Assembly (NCBI RefSeq): GCF_000382365.1
Contig: NZ_KB908217.1
Location: forward strand, 294,173 to 358,172
DNA from: Pannonibacter phragmitetus DSM 14782
Lineage (GTDB): Bacteria; Pseudomonadota; Alphaproteobacteria; Rhizobiales; Stappiaceae
Length of the DNA: 64,000 nt
Direction: 5' to 3'
The notes under the pieces are model-generated. The model searched no databases, was not told where the DNA came from, and saw only the letters and a list, made by a program, of their open reading frames with translations. Each line of letters starts with the position of its first letter. Position 1 is the stretch's first letter. Of the stretch, positions 50,018-62,700 are shown in pieces. Made by a program: the position numbers and the translations under genes.

Positions 50018-51330
50018 GCCGCACCGGTTCCACCCTCTATCTGCCGCGCATGCGCCCCCTTCCGGGGCGCCGCGCCGTTGTAATGTCCGTGCTTGATGTG
50101 GGCTCCACCAAGATCTGCTGCCTCATCGCCAAGCTGACGCCGCGTGCCGAAGGTTCCGTGCTCGCTGGCCGGTCCCATGCCATTGAGGTTCTGGGCTACG
50201 GCTACCAGCGCTCGCGCGGGATCAAGTCCGGCGTGGTGGTGGACATGGATGCCGCCGAGCAGGCAATCCGCCTGGCCGTGGATGCAGCCGAGCGCATGGC
50301 CGGCGTGACGGTGGAATCCGTCATCGCCAACGTCAGCTGCGGCCGCCTGCAGAGCGAGATCTTCAGCGCCACCGTGCCGCTGGCCGGTGATGCTGTGAGC
50401 GAAGCCGATATCCAGCGTGTTCTGGTTGCCGGGTCGTCGCATACGGTGATGGAAGGCCGGGCGGTCAATCATGCGCTGCCGATCTCCTATTCGCTGGATG
50501 GCAACCGCGGCATCCGTGATCCGCGCGGCATGCTGGGCATGAAGCTTGGCGTCGACATGCAGGTCGTCACCACCGAAGTGCCGCCGGTCCGCAATCTTGA
50601 GCTTTGCATCAACCGCGGCCACCTGCACGTGGAGACGCTGGTGGCGACGCCTTACGCCAGCGGCCTGTCCACCATCGTGGATGACGAAGCCGAGCTGGGC
50701 GTCGCCTGCGTCGACATGGGCGGCGGCACCACGACCCTGTCCGTCTTCGTCGAAGGGCAGATGGTGCATCTGGATGCCATCGCTGTTGGCGGCCAGCACG
50801 TGACGACTGACATTGCGCGGGCCTTTGCCATGCGCCTTTCGGACGCCGAGCGTCTGAAGACCCTTCATGGTTCGGCCCTGCCGACCAGCGTGGATGACCG
50901 TGAGATGCTCACGATCCCGCCGGTGGAAGGTGACCTGCCGCATCAGATCCCGCGCTCGGCCCTTATCCGGGTCGTGCGTCCGCGGGTAGAGGAAATCCTG
51001 GAGCTGGTCCGTGACCGGCTGACGGCCTCCGGCTTTGCCGGGCGCGTCGGCAAGCAGATCGTCCTTACGGGCGGGGCGAGCCAGCTGACGGGATTGAGTG
51101 AAGTTGCGCGCCGGGTGATCGGCCGCAATGTCCGGCTCGGACGGCCGCTCGGGGTGGCCGGACTGCCGGATGCAGCCAAGGGGCCGGCATTCGCCGCCTC
51201 GGTCGGGTTGCTGATTTATCCGCAAGTCTCCCAGATCGAACAGTTTCAGCCGAAACACAGGCGGTCTGGATGGGGCGGCAGCACGGGTTACCTGGCCCGT
51301 GTCGGCCAGTGGATCAGGGACAGCTTCTGA
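50014..51330 (+). CDS. ftsA: Cell division protein FtsA
   Basis: The 438-residue actin-like protein tethers FtsZ to the membrane. The ATPase phosphate-1 region is VLDVGSTKICCLIAKL (about 26-41) and phosphate-2 is CVDMGGGTTTLSVF (about 231-244). VLTGGASQLTGL (about 350) is the adenosine motif. The C terminus ends in an amphipathic segment (GYLARVGQWIRDSF) matching the membrane-targeting helix. The N-terminal extension of about 20 residues is usual in Rhizobiales. Confidence 0.97.
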   Translation: MSRTGSTLYLPRMRPLPGRRAVVMSVLDVGSTKICCLIAKLTPRAEGSVLAGRSHAIEVLGYGYQRSRGIKSGVVVDMDAAEQAIRLAVDAAERMAGVTVESVIANVSCGRLQSEIFSATVPLAGDAVSEADIQRVLVAGSSHTVMEGRAVNHALPISYSLDGNRGIRDPRGMLGMKLGVDMQVVTTEVPPVRNLELCINRGHLHVETLVATPYASGLSTIVDDEAELGVACVDMGGGTTTLSVFVEGQMVHLDAIAVGGQHVTTDIARAFAMRLSDAERLKTLHGSALPTSVDDREMLTIPPVEGDLPHQIPRSALIRVVRPRVEEILELVRDRLTASGFAGRVGKQIVLTGGASQLTGLSEVARRVIGRNVRLGRPLGVAGLPDAAKGPAFAASVGLLIYPQVSQIEQFQPKHRRSGWGGSTGYLARVGQWIRDSF

Positions 51331-51388
51331 CGCGGCATCCGCGTCAGGGGAAACTGCCGGAAACGGCGAACTTCAAAGGGAAGAATGC

Positions 51389-51416
51389 GGAGCCCCCGAG
51401 AACCGGGTGCTCCTTT
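51389..51416 (+). promoter_or_regulatory. Terminator-like hairpin in the ftsA-ftsZ spacer
   Basis: GGAGCCCCCG (51389-51398) pairs with CGGGTGCTCC (51104 offset not used; 51404-51413) with one mismatch around a 5-nt loop, then TTTA. It lies in the 103-bp gap before ftsZ, 18 bp from the start. It may partially stop transcription from ftsA or act as an mRNA processing or translation control element. Confidence 0.45.
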
Positions 51417-51433
51417 AGGGTCGCGAGGATAGA

Positions 51434-53233
51434 ATGACCATCAACCTGAAGATGCCCGACATTCAGGAGCTGAAGCCGCGGATCACGGTTTTCGGCGTCG
51501 GCGGCGCGGGCGGAAACGCCGTCAATAACATGATCACGGCCGGCCTGCAGGGCTGCGACTTTGTCGTAGCCAACACGGATGCGCAGGCCCTTGCCATGAA
51601 CCACGCAGAACGCCTGATCCAGATGGGCGTGGCTGTGACCGAAGGCCTCGGTGCCGGTTCCCAGCCGGAAGTCGGCAGCGCTGCTGCCGAAGAGGTCATC
51701 GACGAAATCAATGACCACCTGTCCGGCTCGCACATGGTGTTCATCACCGCCGGTATGGGCGGTGGCACCGGTACGGGCGCTGCCCCCGTCATTGCCCGGG
51801 CGGCTCGCGCCCAGGGTATACTGACGGTAGGTGTGGTGACCAAACCGTTCCAGTTCGAAGGTGCGCGCCGCATGCGCATCGCCGAATCCGGCATCCAGGA
51901 ACTGCAGCGCAATGTCGACACTCTGATCGTCATTCCGAACCAGAACCTGTTCCGCATCGCCAATGCCCAGACCACCTTCGCCGACGCTTTCGCGATGGCT
52001 GACCAGGTGCTCTACTCGGGCGTGGCCTGCATCACCGACCTGATGGTCAAGGAAGGTCTCATCAACCTCGACTTTGCTGACGTGCGCTCGATCATGCGCG
52101 GCATGGGCAAGGCGATGATGGGCACCGGCGAAGCATCGGGCGAGAACCGCGCCCAGCAGGCAGCCGAAGCTGCCATTGCCAACCCGCTGCTCGACGAGAC
52201 CTCGATGAAGGGCGCCAAGGGCCTGCTCATCTCGATCACGGGCGGTAACGATCTGACCCTGTTCGAAGTCGATGAAGCAGCCACCCGCATCCGTGAGGAA
52301 GTGGACGCAGACGCCAACATCATTCTGGGCGCGACCTTCGATGAAAGCATGGATGGCATCATCCGCGTTTCCGTCGTCGCCACCGGCATCGACAAGGAAC
52401 TGCTGATGGGAAACGGTGAATTCGATGCCATTCCGGCACCGAAGACCGAGCCCGTCGCCCGTCCGGTCATCAACACCGCTCCGCGTCAGCCCGAGCGTCC
52501 CGTTGAGCGTCCGGCCGTGACCAGCTTCCAGCAGGATGCAGCTTCCCGCGCTCTGGCCAGCCTTGAGCGTGAACTGGCAATCAACGAGCCGGCTCCGGCT
52601 GCTCAGGTGAGCGAGGCTGTGGAAGCCAAATCCTTTCGTCCCGCAGCCGAAGCCGTAATCCCCGCTCCGGTCCAGGCCGAAATGCCGGCAGCTCCGCTGC
52701 AGCCGATGGTTCAGCAGCCGGTCCAGGCCGCCGTTCCGTTCGAGACCCCGGCTGCCGAACAGCCGATGGCTGCACCGCGCATGCCGCGCGTGGAAGACTT
52801 CCCGCCGATCGCCCAGCGTGAGCTGATGGCCCGTCAGCCGCAGCGCCCCGAAGCTGTTGCCCCGGCGGCTCCTGCTCCTGCACCGCAGCCGATGGCAGCG
52901 CCTGCGCTCGACATGGAAGAGCATGGCGATGACCGCCGTCCGATGGGTCTGCTGCGCCGTCTGGCCAGCGGTCTGTCCCGCCGCGAAGATCATGAAGAGC
53001 ATGCCGCGCATGAGGCTGCTCCCGTCATGACCCCGCGTGCTCCGGCCGCCGCTCCCCAGCCGCAGATGCGTCCGGCTCCGCGCATGCCGCAGATGGCTCC
53101 GGCCCAGCAGGGCCGTCCGGCCGGTGCTGCCGGTCAGCTTGACATGCAGGGCCGCGCCCCGGCGCGTCCGCAGGTGCACAGCGAGGAAGACCAGCTCGAG
53201 ATCCCGGCGTTCCTGCGCCGTCAGTCGAACTGA
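51434..53233 (+). CDS. ftsZ: Cell division GTPase FtsZ
   Basis: The 599-residue tubulin homologue forms the Z ring. The N-terminal GTPase domain has [15 protein letters not shown] (19-33), the GTP signature GGGTGTG (109-115), and [15 protein letters not shown] T7-region residues. The core ends near 320, followed by an unusually long Ala/Pro/Gln/Met-rich linker of about 250 residues and the C-terminal conserved peptide [12 protein letters not shown] for FtsA binding. Long linkers are typical of Rhizobiales FtsZ. The ATG at 51434 follows GAGGATAGA. A strong terminator follows. Confidence 0.98.
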   Translation: MTINLKMPDIQELKPRITVFGVGGAGGNAVNNMITAGLQGCDFVVANTDAQALAMNHAERLIQMGVAVTEGLGAGSQPEVGSAAAEEVIDEINDHLSGSHMVFITAGMGGGTGTGAAPVIARAARAQGILTVGVVTKPFQFEGARRMRIAESGIQELQRNVDTLIVIPNQNLFRIANAQTTFADAFAMADQVLYSGVACITDLMVKEGLINLDFADVRSIMRGMGKAMMGTGEASGENRAQQAAEAAIANPLLDETSMKGAKGLLISITGGNDLTLFEVDEAATRIREEVDADANIILGATFDESMDGIIRVSVVATGIDKELLMGNGEFDAIPAPKTEPVARPVINTAPRQPERPVERPAVTSFQQDAASRALASLERELAINEPAPAAQVSEAVEAKSFRPAAEAVIPAPVQAEMPAAPLQPMVQQPVQAAVPFETPAAEQPMAAPRMPRVEDFPPIAQRELMARQPQRPEAVAPAAPAPAPQPMAAPALDMEEHGDDRRPMGLLRRLASGLSRREDHEEHAAHEAAPVMTPRAPAAAPQPQMRPAPRMPQMAPAQQGRPAGAAGQLDMQGRAPARPQVHSEEDQLEIPAFLRRQSN

Positions 53234-53259
53234 GTCTCCCCTGACCCTTCTTCCCTTGG

Positions 53260-53291
53260 ACGGCCTGACACGGAATGTGTCAGGCCGTTTC
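53260..53291 (+). terminator. Terminator of ftsZ
   Basis: ACGGCCTGACA (53260-53270) pairs with TGTCAGGCCGT (53278-53288), loop 7, followed by TTTCC. It ends the dcw operon before lpxC. In the lpxC upstream gap AATAAAGCTTTATT (53357-53370) is a perfect 14-bp palindrome of unknown role. Confidence 0.88.
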
Positions 53292-53493
53292 CTTGTGTCT
53301 GGAGGGTTCCGTAGCGAATTCAATATGTTGATGTCCGGATTCGCGTTACAAACCGTAATAAAGCTTTATTTCTGACTTGGCCCTGCCGGGGCTATTGTGC
53401 TGCCAGTTCCAGAAGCGTTAACGCGCGGTAGCCAAAGTCATTTCAGTTTTCGGAATGACACTTTGACCGCGGTACCGGCATAGGCAGACCCGA

Positions 53494-54447
53494 ATGACCA
53501 ACCGTCTTGATTTCCAGACCACTGTGGCGGATCAGGTGACACTGACAGGCATTGGCGTCCATTCGGGCACGCCGGCCTCGGTGACCCTTCTGCCCGCAGA
53601 TGCTGGAACGGGTATCGTCTTCCACCGCACGGACGTAAGCGACGACCTGCAGACGGACATTCCCGGCCGCTGGGATCATGTGACGGCAACGGCGCTCTGC
53701 ACCGTGATGGCCGATCCTGCCCGCAACGGCGTGTCCACGGTCGAGCATCTGATGGCAGCCCTGCGCGGCCTCGGCGTTGACAATGTCATCGTCGAAATGG
53801 ACGGGCCGGAAATGCCGATCATGGACGGCAGCGCGGCCGCCTTCGTGGAAGCCATCGACCAGGTGGGCCTGAAGCGCCTCGACCGCGGCCGCCGCTATCT
53901 GCGAATCAAGAAGCCGGTCCGCTTTGAGCAGAATGGCGCTTGGTGCGAGCTTCTGCCCTATTCCGGCACCCGTTTCGAGGTGACCATCGAATTCGAGACG
54001 CCGCTGATCGGCCGTCAGACCTTTGCCAGCGACATGACTCCGGATGTGTTCCGAAAGGAAGTGTCGCGCGCCCGCACCTTTGGACAGGTCAAGGAAGTCG
54101 AGAAGCTGTGGGCGATGGGCTTTGCCCGTGGCTCGTCGCTGGAGAATTCCGTCGCCGTTGCCGATGACCGGGTGCTCAACCCCGAAGGCACCCGCTGGGC
54201 TGACGAATTCGTCCGTCACAAGACGCTGGATGCGGTTGGTGATCTGGCTCTGGCCGGCCTGCCGATTCTCGGTCTCTACCGCTCTTACAAGGCCGGACAC
54301 CGCATGAATGTGGCCATTCTGGCGGAGCTGTTCAGCAAGGCAGGGCAGGATGTGTTCGAAATTGTCGAGGCTCCGTCATGGCGCGAACATGGCAATGTCG
54401 AGCGGTCCGGGCTGGCTGCAGCGGCCTTCGGCCCTGAGGTTTCCTGA
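53494..54447 (+). CDS. lpxC: UDP-3-O-acyl-N-acetylglucosamine deacetylase
   Basis: The 317-residue zinc enzyme catalyses the committed step of lipid A synthesis. STVEHLMAALRGLGVDN (about 76-92) carries the first zinc His. DAVGDLALAGLPILG (about 246-260) and the following KAGHRMN give the remaining zinc ligands and catalytic residues. Length is standard. It has its own upstream region and downstream terminator, so it is probably separately transcribed. The adjacency to ftsZ matches many Proteobacteria. Confidence 0.97.
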   Translation: MTNRLDFQTTVADQVTLTGIGVHSGTPASVTLLPADAGTGIVFHRTDVSDDLQTDIPGRWDHVTATALCTVMADPARNGVSTVEHLMAALRGLGVDNVIVEMDGPEMPIMDGSAAAFVEAIDQVGLKRLDRGRRYLRIKKPVRFEQNGAWCELLPYSGTRFEVTIEFETPLIGRQTFASDMTPDVFRKEVSRARTFGQVKEVEKLWAMGFARGSSLENSVAVADDRVLNPEGTRWADEFVRHKTLDAVGDLALAGLPILGLYRSYKAGHRMNVAILAELFSKAGQDVFEIVEAPSWREHGNVERSGLAAAAFGPEVS

Positions 54448-54473
54448 GTTTTTTGCACAAGTCATTCGAGTGA

Positions 54474-54499
54474 GGGCGCCCGGGAGGCGCCCGCTCTTT
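54474..54499 (+). terminator. Terminator of lpxC
   Basis: GGGCGCC (54474-54480) pairs with GGCGCCC (54486-54492) around CGGGA and is followed by GCTCTTTG. Confidence 0.75.
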
Positions 54500-54654
54500 G
54501 TCTACGGTCACAAAAAAGCTCAAAAAAGACGACACACGGCGTGACGAATGCCGTCCGGTTCCGCTAAAAGCCTTAGCGAGGAACGTGTTTGGTAACCGGA
54601 CTGTGGCCCCTGGGCAGGGGGCTCATGCATAACTCGGGCAAGGAGTGGTGAGGC

Positions 54655-55518
54655 GTGCTGCGAAACATGGCAACAGAGGCTGGCAAGCGTTCCGGCAGAA
54701 AGACTGCCCTTCTTGGCTCGATCATGCTGGTATGTGCACTGACCCTGTCGGCTTGCGCATCCAAGGACGATGACGACCTGGCGCTGGACGACACCCCGGC
54801 CGAAGTGCTGTTCAACGAGGGCCTGGCGCTGCGCAATGCGGGCCGCCTGAGCGATGCCGGCAAGAAGTTCTCCGAGGTGGATAAGGTCTACCCCTATTCC
54901 GAGTACGCCCGGAAGTCGCTGATCAACCTCGCCTACATCAATTTCTCGCTGGGCCGCTACGCCGAGACGATCACGGCTGCAGACCGCTTCATCACGCTCT
55001 ATCCGGGCAGTGAAGATGCGGCTTATGCGCTGTATCTGAAAGGCCAGTCCTATCAGCGCCAGATCCCGGACATCACCCGCGACCAGAAGATCACCGAGCA
55101 GGCTGCTCAGACCTTCAGCGAGCTGATCCAGCGCTATCCGGACAGCGAGTACACGCCGGACGCCAAGGCGAAGCTGCTGATGGCGGAAGACCAGCTGGCG
55201 GGCAAGGAAATGCAGGTTGGCCGCTACTATCTGGAGCGGCGCAACTACATCGCCGCGATCAACCGGTTCAAGACGGTGGTGATCAACTATCAGACCACCC
55301 GCCATGTCGAGGAAGCCCTGTTCCGTCTGACGGAAGGCTATTACGCGCTGGGTGTGGTAAACGAGGCGCAGACCGCTGCGGCCATCCTCGGTCACAATTA
55401 TCCTGACAGCCAGTGGTACAAGGACGCTTTCTCGCTGTTGCAGAAGGGCGGATATGAGCCCTCCGAGAACAAGTCGAGCTGGATCAGCCGCGCCTTCCAG
55501 GGGGTGAATGTGTTCTGA
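54655..55518 (+). CDS. bamD: Outer membrane assembly lipoprotein BamD
   Basis: The 287-residue lipoprotein has a signal peptide with lipobox LSAC (ALTLSACASK, lipidated Cys near 35). Five TPR-like helical repeats follow (for example EVLFNEGLALRNAGRLSDAGKK in part, then YAETITAADRFITLYPGSED in part). BamD is the essential lipoprotein of the BAM complex that inserts outer membrane proteins. The GTG at 54655 has AAGGAG nine bases upstream; the ATG at 54667 lacks one. RecN is encoded 36 bp downstream. Confidence 0.95.
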   Translation: MLRNMATEAGKRSGRKTALLGSIMLVCALTLSACASKDDDDLALDDTPAEVLFNEGLALRNAGRLSDAGKKFSEVDKVYPYSEYARKSLINLAYINFSLGRYAETITAADRFITLYPGSEDAAYALYLKGQSYQRQIPDITRDQKITEQAAQTFSELIQRYPDSEYTPDAKAKLLMAEDQLAGKEMQVGRYYLERRNYIAAINRFKTVVINYQTTRHVEEALFRLTEGYYALGVVNEAQTAAAILGHNYPDSQWYKDAFSLLQKGGYEPSENKSSWISRAFQGVNVF

Positions 55519-55554
55519 TCCGGATTCCGGGTCATCAGGGCGGGGCAATTTCAC

Positions 55555-57225
55555 ATGCTGGCGACGCTGTCCATTCGCGATATCGTCCTCATCGACCGGC
55601 TCGACATCGAGTTTTCCGGCGGTATGACTGTGCTGACCGGTGAAACCGGTGCGGGCAAGTCCATCCTTCTTGACGCTCTCACCCTTGCCCTTGGCGGGCG
55701 GGGGGATGCCGGGCTTGTGCGCCACGGTGAGGCGCAGGGGCAGGTGGCCGCCGTCTTCGATGTTGCGGGCGCCCATCCCGTCCGCGCTCTGCTTCGCGAG
55801 AATGACGTGCCGGATGATGGCGATGTCATCCTGCGCCGTATCCAGACTGCCGATGGCCGCAGCCGCGCCTTCATCAATGATCAGCCCGTCAGCGTCGGCC
55901 TTCTCCGGCAGGCAGGGCAGATGCTGGTCGAGGTGCATGGCCAGCATGACGAGCGTGCGCTTGTAGATCCCGAAAGCCACCGCCTGCTGCTGGATGCCTT
56001 TGGCGTGCTGCAGGGCGAACTGACGGCGGTGGAAGCGGCCTTTTCAGCCTATCGCAAGGCGGAGAAGGCGCTGCGCGACCACAAGGCCCGCATTGAGGCT
56101 GCCCGCCGCGAAGCTGATTTCCTGCGTTCCGCCGTCGATGAGTTGAAGACCCTAGATCCGAAGCAGGGTGAGGAAGAGGCGCTGGCGCTGCGCCGGGCCG
56201 AGATGATGCAGGTGGAGAAGATCGCCACCGACCTCAACGAGGCATATGAAACGCTGAACGGCGGTGCGTCGCCAATCCCGGAATTATCCAGCCTCCTGCG
56301 CCGTCTGGAGCGCAAGGCCGATCAGGCGCCGAAGCTGCTCTCAAGTCCGGTGGCTGCGCTGGCAACGGCTCTCGACAACCTCGAGGAAGCGCGTTCCGGT
56401 CTTGAAGCTGCCATCCGCGAGACGGATTTCGATCCGCGCGAGCTGGAGGCCGCCGAAGAGCGGCTGTTTGCCCTGCGCGCTGCGGCCCGCAAGTTTTCCG
56501 TGCAGGTGGATGAGCTGCCGGCCCTGCGCCAGAAGATGGCTGCAGATCTCAACGATCTGGATGCAGGCGAGGAAAAGCTGGATGCGCTGGCGGCGGCCGC
56601 TGAAACGGCGCGCAAGGCCTTTGATGGCCTCGCGGCAAACCTTTCCGCCCGCCGCGCCACGGCCGCCCGTGCGCTGGAGGCGGCTGTTGCTGCCGAGCTT
56701 CCGGCGCTGAAGCTGGAGCGGGCGCGCTTCATCGTCGAGATGACCAGTGACCCGGAGAACCGGTCGGCAAGCGGCATCGATACGGTGGAGTTCTGGGTGC
56801 AGACCAACCCCGGCACGCGCCCCGGCCCGATGATGAAAGTTGCCTCAGGCGGCGAGCTGTCCCGCTTCCTGCTGGCGCTCAAGGTGTCGCTGGCCGACAG
56901 CGGATCGGTTCCGTCGCTGGTGTTCGACGAGATTGACACCGGCGTCGGTGGTGCCGTGGCCGAGGCCATCGGCCTGCGTCTTGCGCGGCTTGCCCGCTCC
57001 GTGCAGGTGCTGACGGTGACGCACGCGCCGCAGGTTGCAGCCCGTGCCAATGGTCATTTGCTGATTTCGAAGGAAGCGGTTGCCGAGGACCGGGTGGCCA
57101 CCCGCATCACCCCGATTGAGGATGCGCACCGGCGCGAGGAAATCGCCCGGATGCTGGCGGGCAGCGTCATCACCGATGAAGCCCGTGCGGCGGCTGAAAA
57201 GCTCATGACCCACGCTCCGGGCTGA
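55555..57225 (+). CDS. recN: DNA repair ATPase RecN
   Basis: The 556-residue SMC-like protein takes part in double-strand break repair. The N-terminal Walker A is TGETGAGKSILLDAL (about 28-42). Two coiled-coil arms (about 160-225 and 275-385) flank the middle. The C-terminal signature ASGGELSRFLLALK and Walker B SLVFDEIDTGVGG (about 455-467) complete the ATPase head. Length is normal. No LexA-type GTTC-N7-GTTC box was noticed just upstream, and it may be co-transcribed with bamD. Confidence 0.97.
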   Translation: MLATLSIRDIVLIDRLDIEFSGGMTVLTGETGAGKSILLDALTLALGGRGDAGLVRHGEAQGQVAAVFDVAGAHPVRALLRENDVPDDGDVILRRIQTADGRSRAFINDQPVSVGLLRQAGQMLVEVHGQHDERALVDPESHRLLLDAFGVLQGELTAVEAAFSAYRKAEKALRDHKARIEAARREADFLRSAVDELKTLDPKQGEEEALALRRAEMMQVEKIATDLNEAYETLNGGASPIPELSSLLRRLERKADQAPKLLSSPVAALATALDNLEEARSGLEAAIRETDFDPRELEAAEERLFALRAAARKFSVQVDELPALRQKMAADLNDLDAGEEKLDALAAAAETARKAFDGLAANLSARRATAARALEAAVAAELPALKLERARFIVEMTSDPENRSASGIDTVEFWVQTNPGTRPGPMMKVASGGELSRFLLALKVSLADSGSVPSLVFDEIDTGVGGAVAEAIGLRLARLARSVQVLTVTHAPQVAARANGHLLISKEAVAEDRVATRITPIEDAHRREEIARMLAGSVITDEARAAAEKLMTHAPG

Positions 57226-57317
57226 GTTGGGGGCTTGCGTGGAGCGTGGGCCATGAAGGCCAGGTGCGGGGGTGTTTCACCTGACTTGGAGGGGTTTGCG
57301 TCCGCCTTGTGCGGGGA

Positions 57318-59853
<2,536 letters not shown>

Positions 59854-59875
59854 GGGCGCTGGTACTGGGCATCCC

Positions 59876-59971
59876 GGTTTGGTGCGCAGCGGCAAGACCG
59901 GGATCTAGTAAGCCCGGTGCATAAGACATCAAACACCGGGGCTACTGGATCCCCGCCTGCGCGGGGATGAC
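59876..59971. repeat. Cluster of short inverted repeats after ligA
   Basis: ATCCCGGT/ACCGGGAT (around 59876-59917), CCCGGTG/CACCGGG (around 59923-59941) and CCCCGC/GCGGGG within GGATCCCCGCCTGCGCGGGG (59948-59967) follow one another. The last belongs to a palindromic repeat family common in Proteobacteria, whose translation reads VIPAQAGIQ. One of these probably also terminates ligA. Confidence 0.6.
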
Positions 59972-60101
59972 ACTGCGATAGGTGGCCAACCGCAGTTCTC
60001 TGATCTCCTTTCCCCCATTATATTCCCCCCAAAGCCTCGCTCTTGCCGTGATTGTTGCTATATTGTTCTCCATGAGATGCACCCGAACCTTGGCTGGATG
60101 A

Positions 60102-62582
60102 ATGACTGTGCCTCCCGGTTTTTCCGACGACTGGAGCGAGATTGACGCTGAGTATGATGCCGGGTTTGGGCCTGGATCAGCGCCTGTTGCGGCCCACAAG
60201 CCGCAAGGCGGCGGTATTGCGGCGCGGGCTCTGGCGGCGCGGCAGGGGGCTGCGCAGCAGGGCGGGGTGCCGGATTATTTCAATGGCCTTAATCCGGAAC
60301 AGCGGCAGGCGGTGGAAAGTGCCGACGGGCCGGTTCTGGTGCTGGCGGGCGCGGGCACCGGCAAGACGCGGGTTCTGACCACACGCATTGCGCATATTCT
60401 GGCGAGCGGCCGGGCCTATCCCTCGCAGATCCTCGCGGTGACCTTCACCAACAAGGCGGCGCGCGAGATGAAGGAGCGCATCGCCCGCTATGTGGGTGAG
60501 GGCGTGGAGGGCATGGCCTGGCTCGGCACGTTCCACTCCATCTGCGTGAAGATCCTGCGCCGCCACGCGGAGCTGGTGGGTCTGAAGAGCAGCTTCACCA
60601 TCCTCGACACCGACGATCAGCTGCGCCTGATGAAGCAGGTGATCCAGGCCGAAGGACTGGATGAAAAGCGCTGGACGGCGCGCATGTTCGCCTCTCAGGT
60701 GGACAGTTGGAAGAACCGCGGCCTGACACCGAAGGACATTCCGGAAGGCGAGGCCCGCTCCTTTGGCAATGGCAAGGGGCGCAAGCTTTACGAAGAGTAT
60801 CAGGACCGGCTGTCCGTGCTCAATGCGGCGGATTTCGGCGACCTGCTGCTGCACTGCATCACCCTGTTCAAGACCCAGCCGGACGTGCTGAAGGATTTCC
60901 AGCGCCGCTTCCGCTACATGCTGGTGGATGAGTATCAGGACACCAACGTGGCGCAGTATCTGTGGCTGCGGCTCCTGGCGCAGGGCAATGCCAACATCTG
61001 CTGCGTGGGCGACGACGACCAGTCCATCTACGGCTGGCGCGGCGCGGAGGTGGACAACATCCTGCGCTTCGAGCACGATTTCCCCGGTGCGCTCGTCATC
61101 CGGCTGGAGCGGAACTACCGCTCCACCAGCCACATTCTGGGTGCGGCCTCGCACCTGATCGCACATAACGAGGGACGGCTGGGCAAGACACTGTTCACCG
61201 ATGACAAGGACCCGGAAGCCGAACTGGTGACGGTGGCCTCTGCCTGGGATTCGGAGGAAGAGGCCCGCTCCATCGGCGATGAAATCGAGGCGCTGCAGGG
61301 CAAGGGGCATTCGCTCAACCAGATTGCCATTCTGGTGCGCGCGTCCTTCCAGATGCGCGAGTTTGAAGACCGGTTCATTACGCTGGGGCTGAATTACCGG
61401 GTCATCGGCGGCCCGCGCTTCTATGAGCGGCTCGAAATCCGTGATGCCATGGCCTATTTCCGCTGCGTGGTGCAGCCGGCCGACGATCTGGCGTTTGAGC
61501 GCATCGTCAACACGCCCAAGCGTGGCCTTGGCGAGGCGACGCTGAAGATCGTGCACGAACTGGCCCGGGCGCAGCGCATTCCGCTGATCGAGGCGGCAAC
61601 GCAGCTGTGCCGCACGGAAGAGATCAAGCCCAAGGCACGCAAGGCGCTCACGGATCTGCTGGCTGATCTCGACCGCTGGCGGGCGCAGCTCACCCGCGTC
61701 AAGCATTCCGAACTGGCGGAAATCATTCTGGACGAGAGCGGCTACACGGCCATGTGGCGGCAGGACAAGTCCGCCGAGGCGCCGGGCCGGCTCGACAACC
61801 TCAAGGAACTCATCCGTTCCATGGAAGAGTTCGAGTCCCTGCCGGGGTTCCTGGAGCATATCGCCCTCGTCATGGACCGGGATTCGGCCGATGCGGCCGA
61901 TGCCGTATCGATCATGACGCTGCATTCGGCCAAGGGGCTGGAGTTCGACACGGTGTTCCTGCCGGGGTGGGAAGAAGGTCTCTTCCCGCATCAGCGGGCG
62001 CTGGACGATGGCGGCCGCGCCGGGCTGGAGGAGGAGCGGCGGCTTGCCTATGTGGGAATCACCCGGGCACGGCAGCGGGCGAAGATCTGGTTTGCCTCCA
62101 ACCGGCGCATTCATGGCTCCTGGCAGTCGAGCATTCCCTCGCGGTTTCTCGATGAGCTGCCGGAGGATCATGTTGAGGTGGTCGAAAGCTCCAGCCGCTA
62201 CGGCGGCTACAGCGGCGGTGGCTATGGCGGGGGCAACAGCTACGGCGTGTCACGCTTCGACAGCCGCGATGCCTTCCAGAACACCTATTCGACACCAGGC
62301 TGGCAGCGGGCGCAGAAGGCGCGGGCGGGCGGCGAGGACTACGGGCGGCGCGGCGACATGCGCTCTGCCCGCAGCCGGGCGCAAGGTCCGCTGACCATCG
62401 AGGGCGAGCTTGTGGCCCGCTCCGTGGCGGACAAGCCGTCAGAGTTCGAGATTGGCGAACGGGTGTTCCACATCAAGTTCGGCTATGGCGCCATAAGGAC
62501 GATCGAGGGCAACAAGCTGACCATCGATTTCGAGAAGGCCGGTGAAAAGCGGGTGATCGACAGCTTCGTCGAGCGGCATTGA
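60102..62582 (+). CDS. uvrD: UvrD/PcrA-family superfamily 1 DNA helicase
   Basis: The 826-residue 3'-5' DNA helicase acts in nucleotide excision and mismatch repair. An N-terminal extension of about 60 residues precedes motif Q (LNPEQRQAV). Walker A is LAGAGTGKTRVLTTRI (about 82-97), Walker B VDEYQDTN (about 276), GDDDQSIYGWRGA (motif III) and LERNYRS (motif IV). VSIMTLHSAKGLEFDTVFLP in part and YVGITRARQRA (motif VI) follow. The C-terminal tail has a Gly/Tyr/Ser-rich stretch (about 705-725) and a Tudor-like end (FHIKFGYGAIRTIEG), as in PcrA/UvrD. Confidence 0.97.
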   Translation: MTVPPGFSDDWSEIDAEYDAGFGPGSAPVAAHKPQGGGIAARALAARQGAAQQGGVPDYFNGLNPEQRQAVESADGPVLVLAGAGTGKTRVLTTRIAHILASGRAYPSQILAVTFTNKAAREMKERIARYVGEGVEGMAWLGTFHSICVKILRRHAELVGLKSSFTILDTDDQLRLMKQVIQAEGLDEKRWTARMFASQVDSWKNRGLTPKDIPEGEARSFGNGKGRKLYEEYQDRLSVLNAADFGDLLLHCITLFKTQPDVLKDFQRRFRYMLVDEYQDTNVAQYLWLRLLAQGNANICCVGDDDQSIYGWRGAEVDNILRFEHDFPGALVIRLERNYRSTSHILGAASHLIAHNEGRLGKTLFTDDKDPEAELVTVASAWDSEEEARSIGDEIEALQGKGHSLNQIAILVRASFQMREFEDRFITLGLNYRVIGGPRFYERLEIRDAMAYFRCVVQPADDLAFERIVNTPKRGLGEATLKIVHELARAQRIPLIEAATQLCRTEEIKPKARKALTDLLADLDRWRAQLTRVKHSELAEIILDESGYTAMWRQDKSAEAPGRLDNLKELIRSMEEFESLPGFLEHIALVMDRDSADAADAVSIMTLHSAKGLEFDTVFLPGWEEGLFPHQRALDDGGRAGLEEERRLAYVGITRARQRAKIWFASNRRIHGSWQSSIPSRFLDELPEDHVEVVESSSRYGGYSGGGYGGGNSYGVSRFDSRDAFQNTYSTPGWQRAQKARAGGEDYGRRGDMRSARSRAQGPLTIEGELVARSVADKPSEFEIGERVFHIKFGYGAIRTIEGNKLTIDFEKAGEKRVIDSFVERH

Positions 62583-62700
62583 GCGCAGGGCCGCACGCTG
62601 GTTTCCTGCGGTCTTCAGGCAACTGCCGCCCGAATAGGCTGGCTGTTTGGGGCCGCTGGGGCTATATCGGCCACGTCATTGCCAAGCTGCCGAGGATTTC

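Noticed and set aside
53357..53370. The perfect palindrome AATAAAGCTTTATT upstream of lpxC as an operator.
   Set aside because: It is short, AT-only apart from the HindIII-like centre, and could be chance in an AT-rich promoter region; kept only as a note.
59942..60199. An 85-codon minus-strand frame after ligA.
   Set aside because: Its C terminus reads VIPAQAGIQ, the familiar translation of a dispersed palindromic repeat, and it overlaps the uvrD start.
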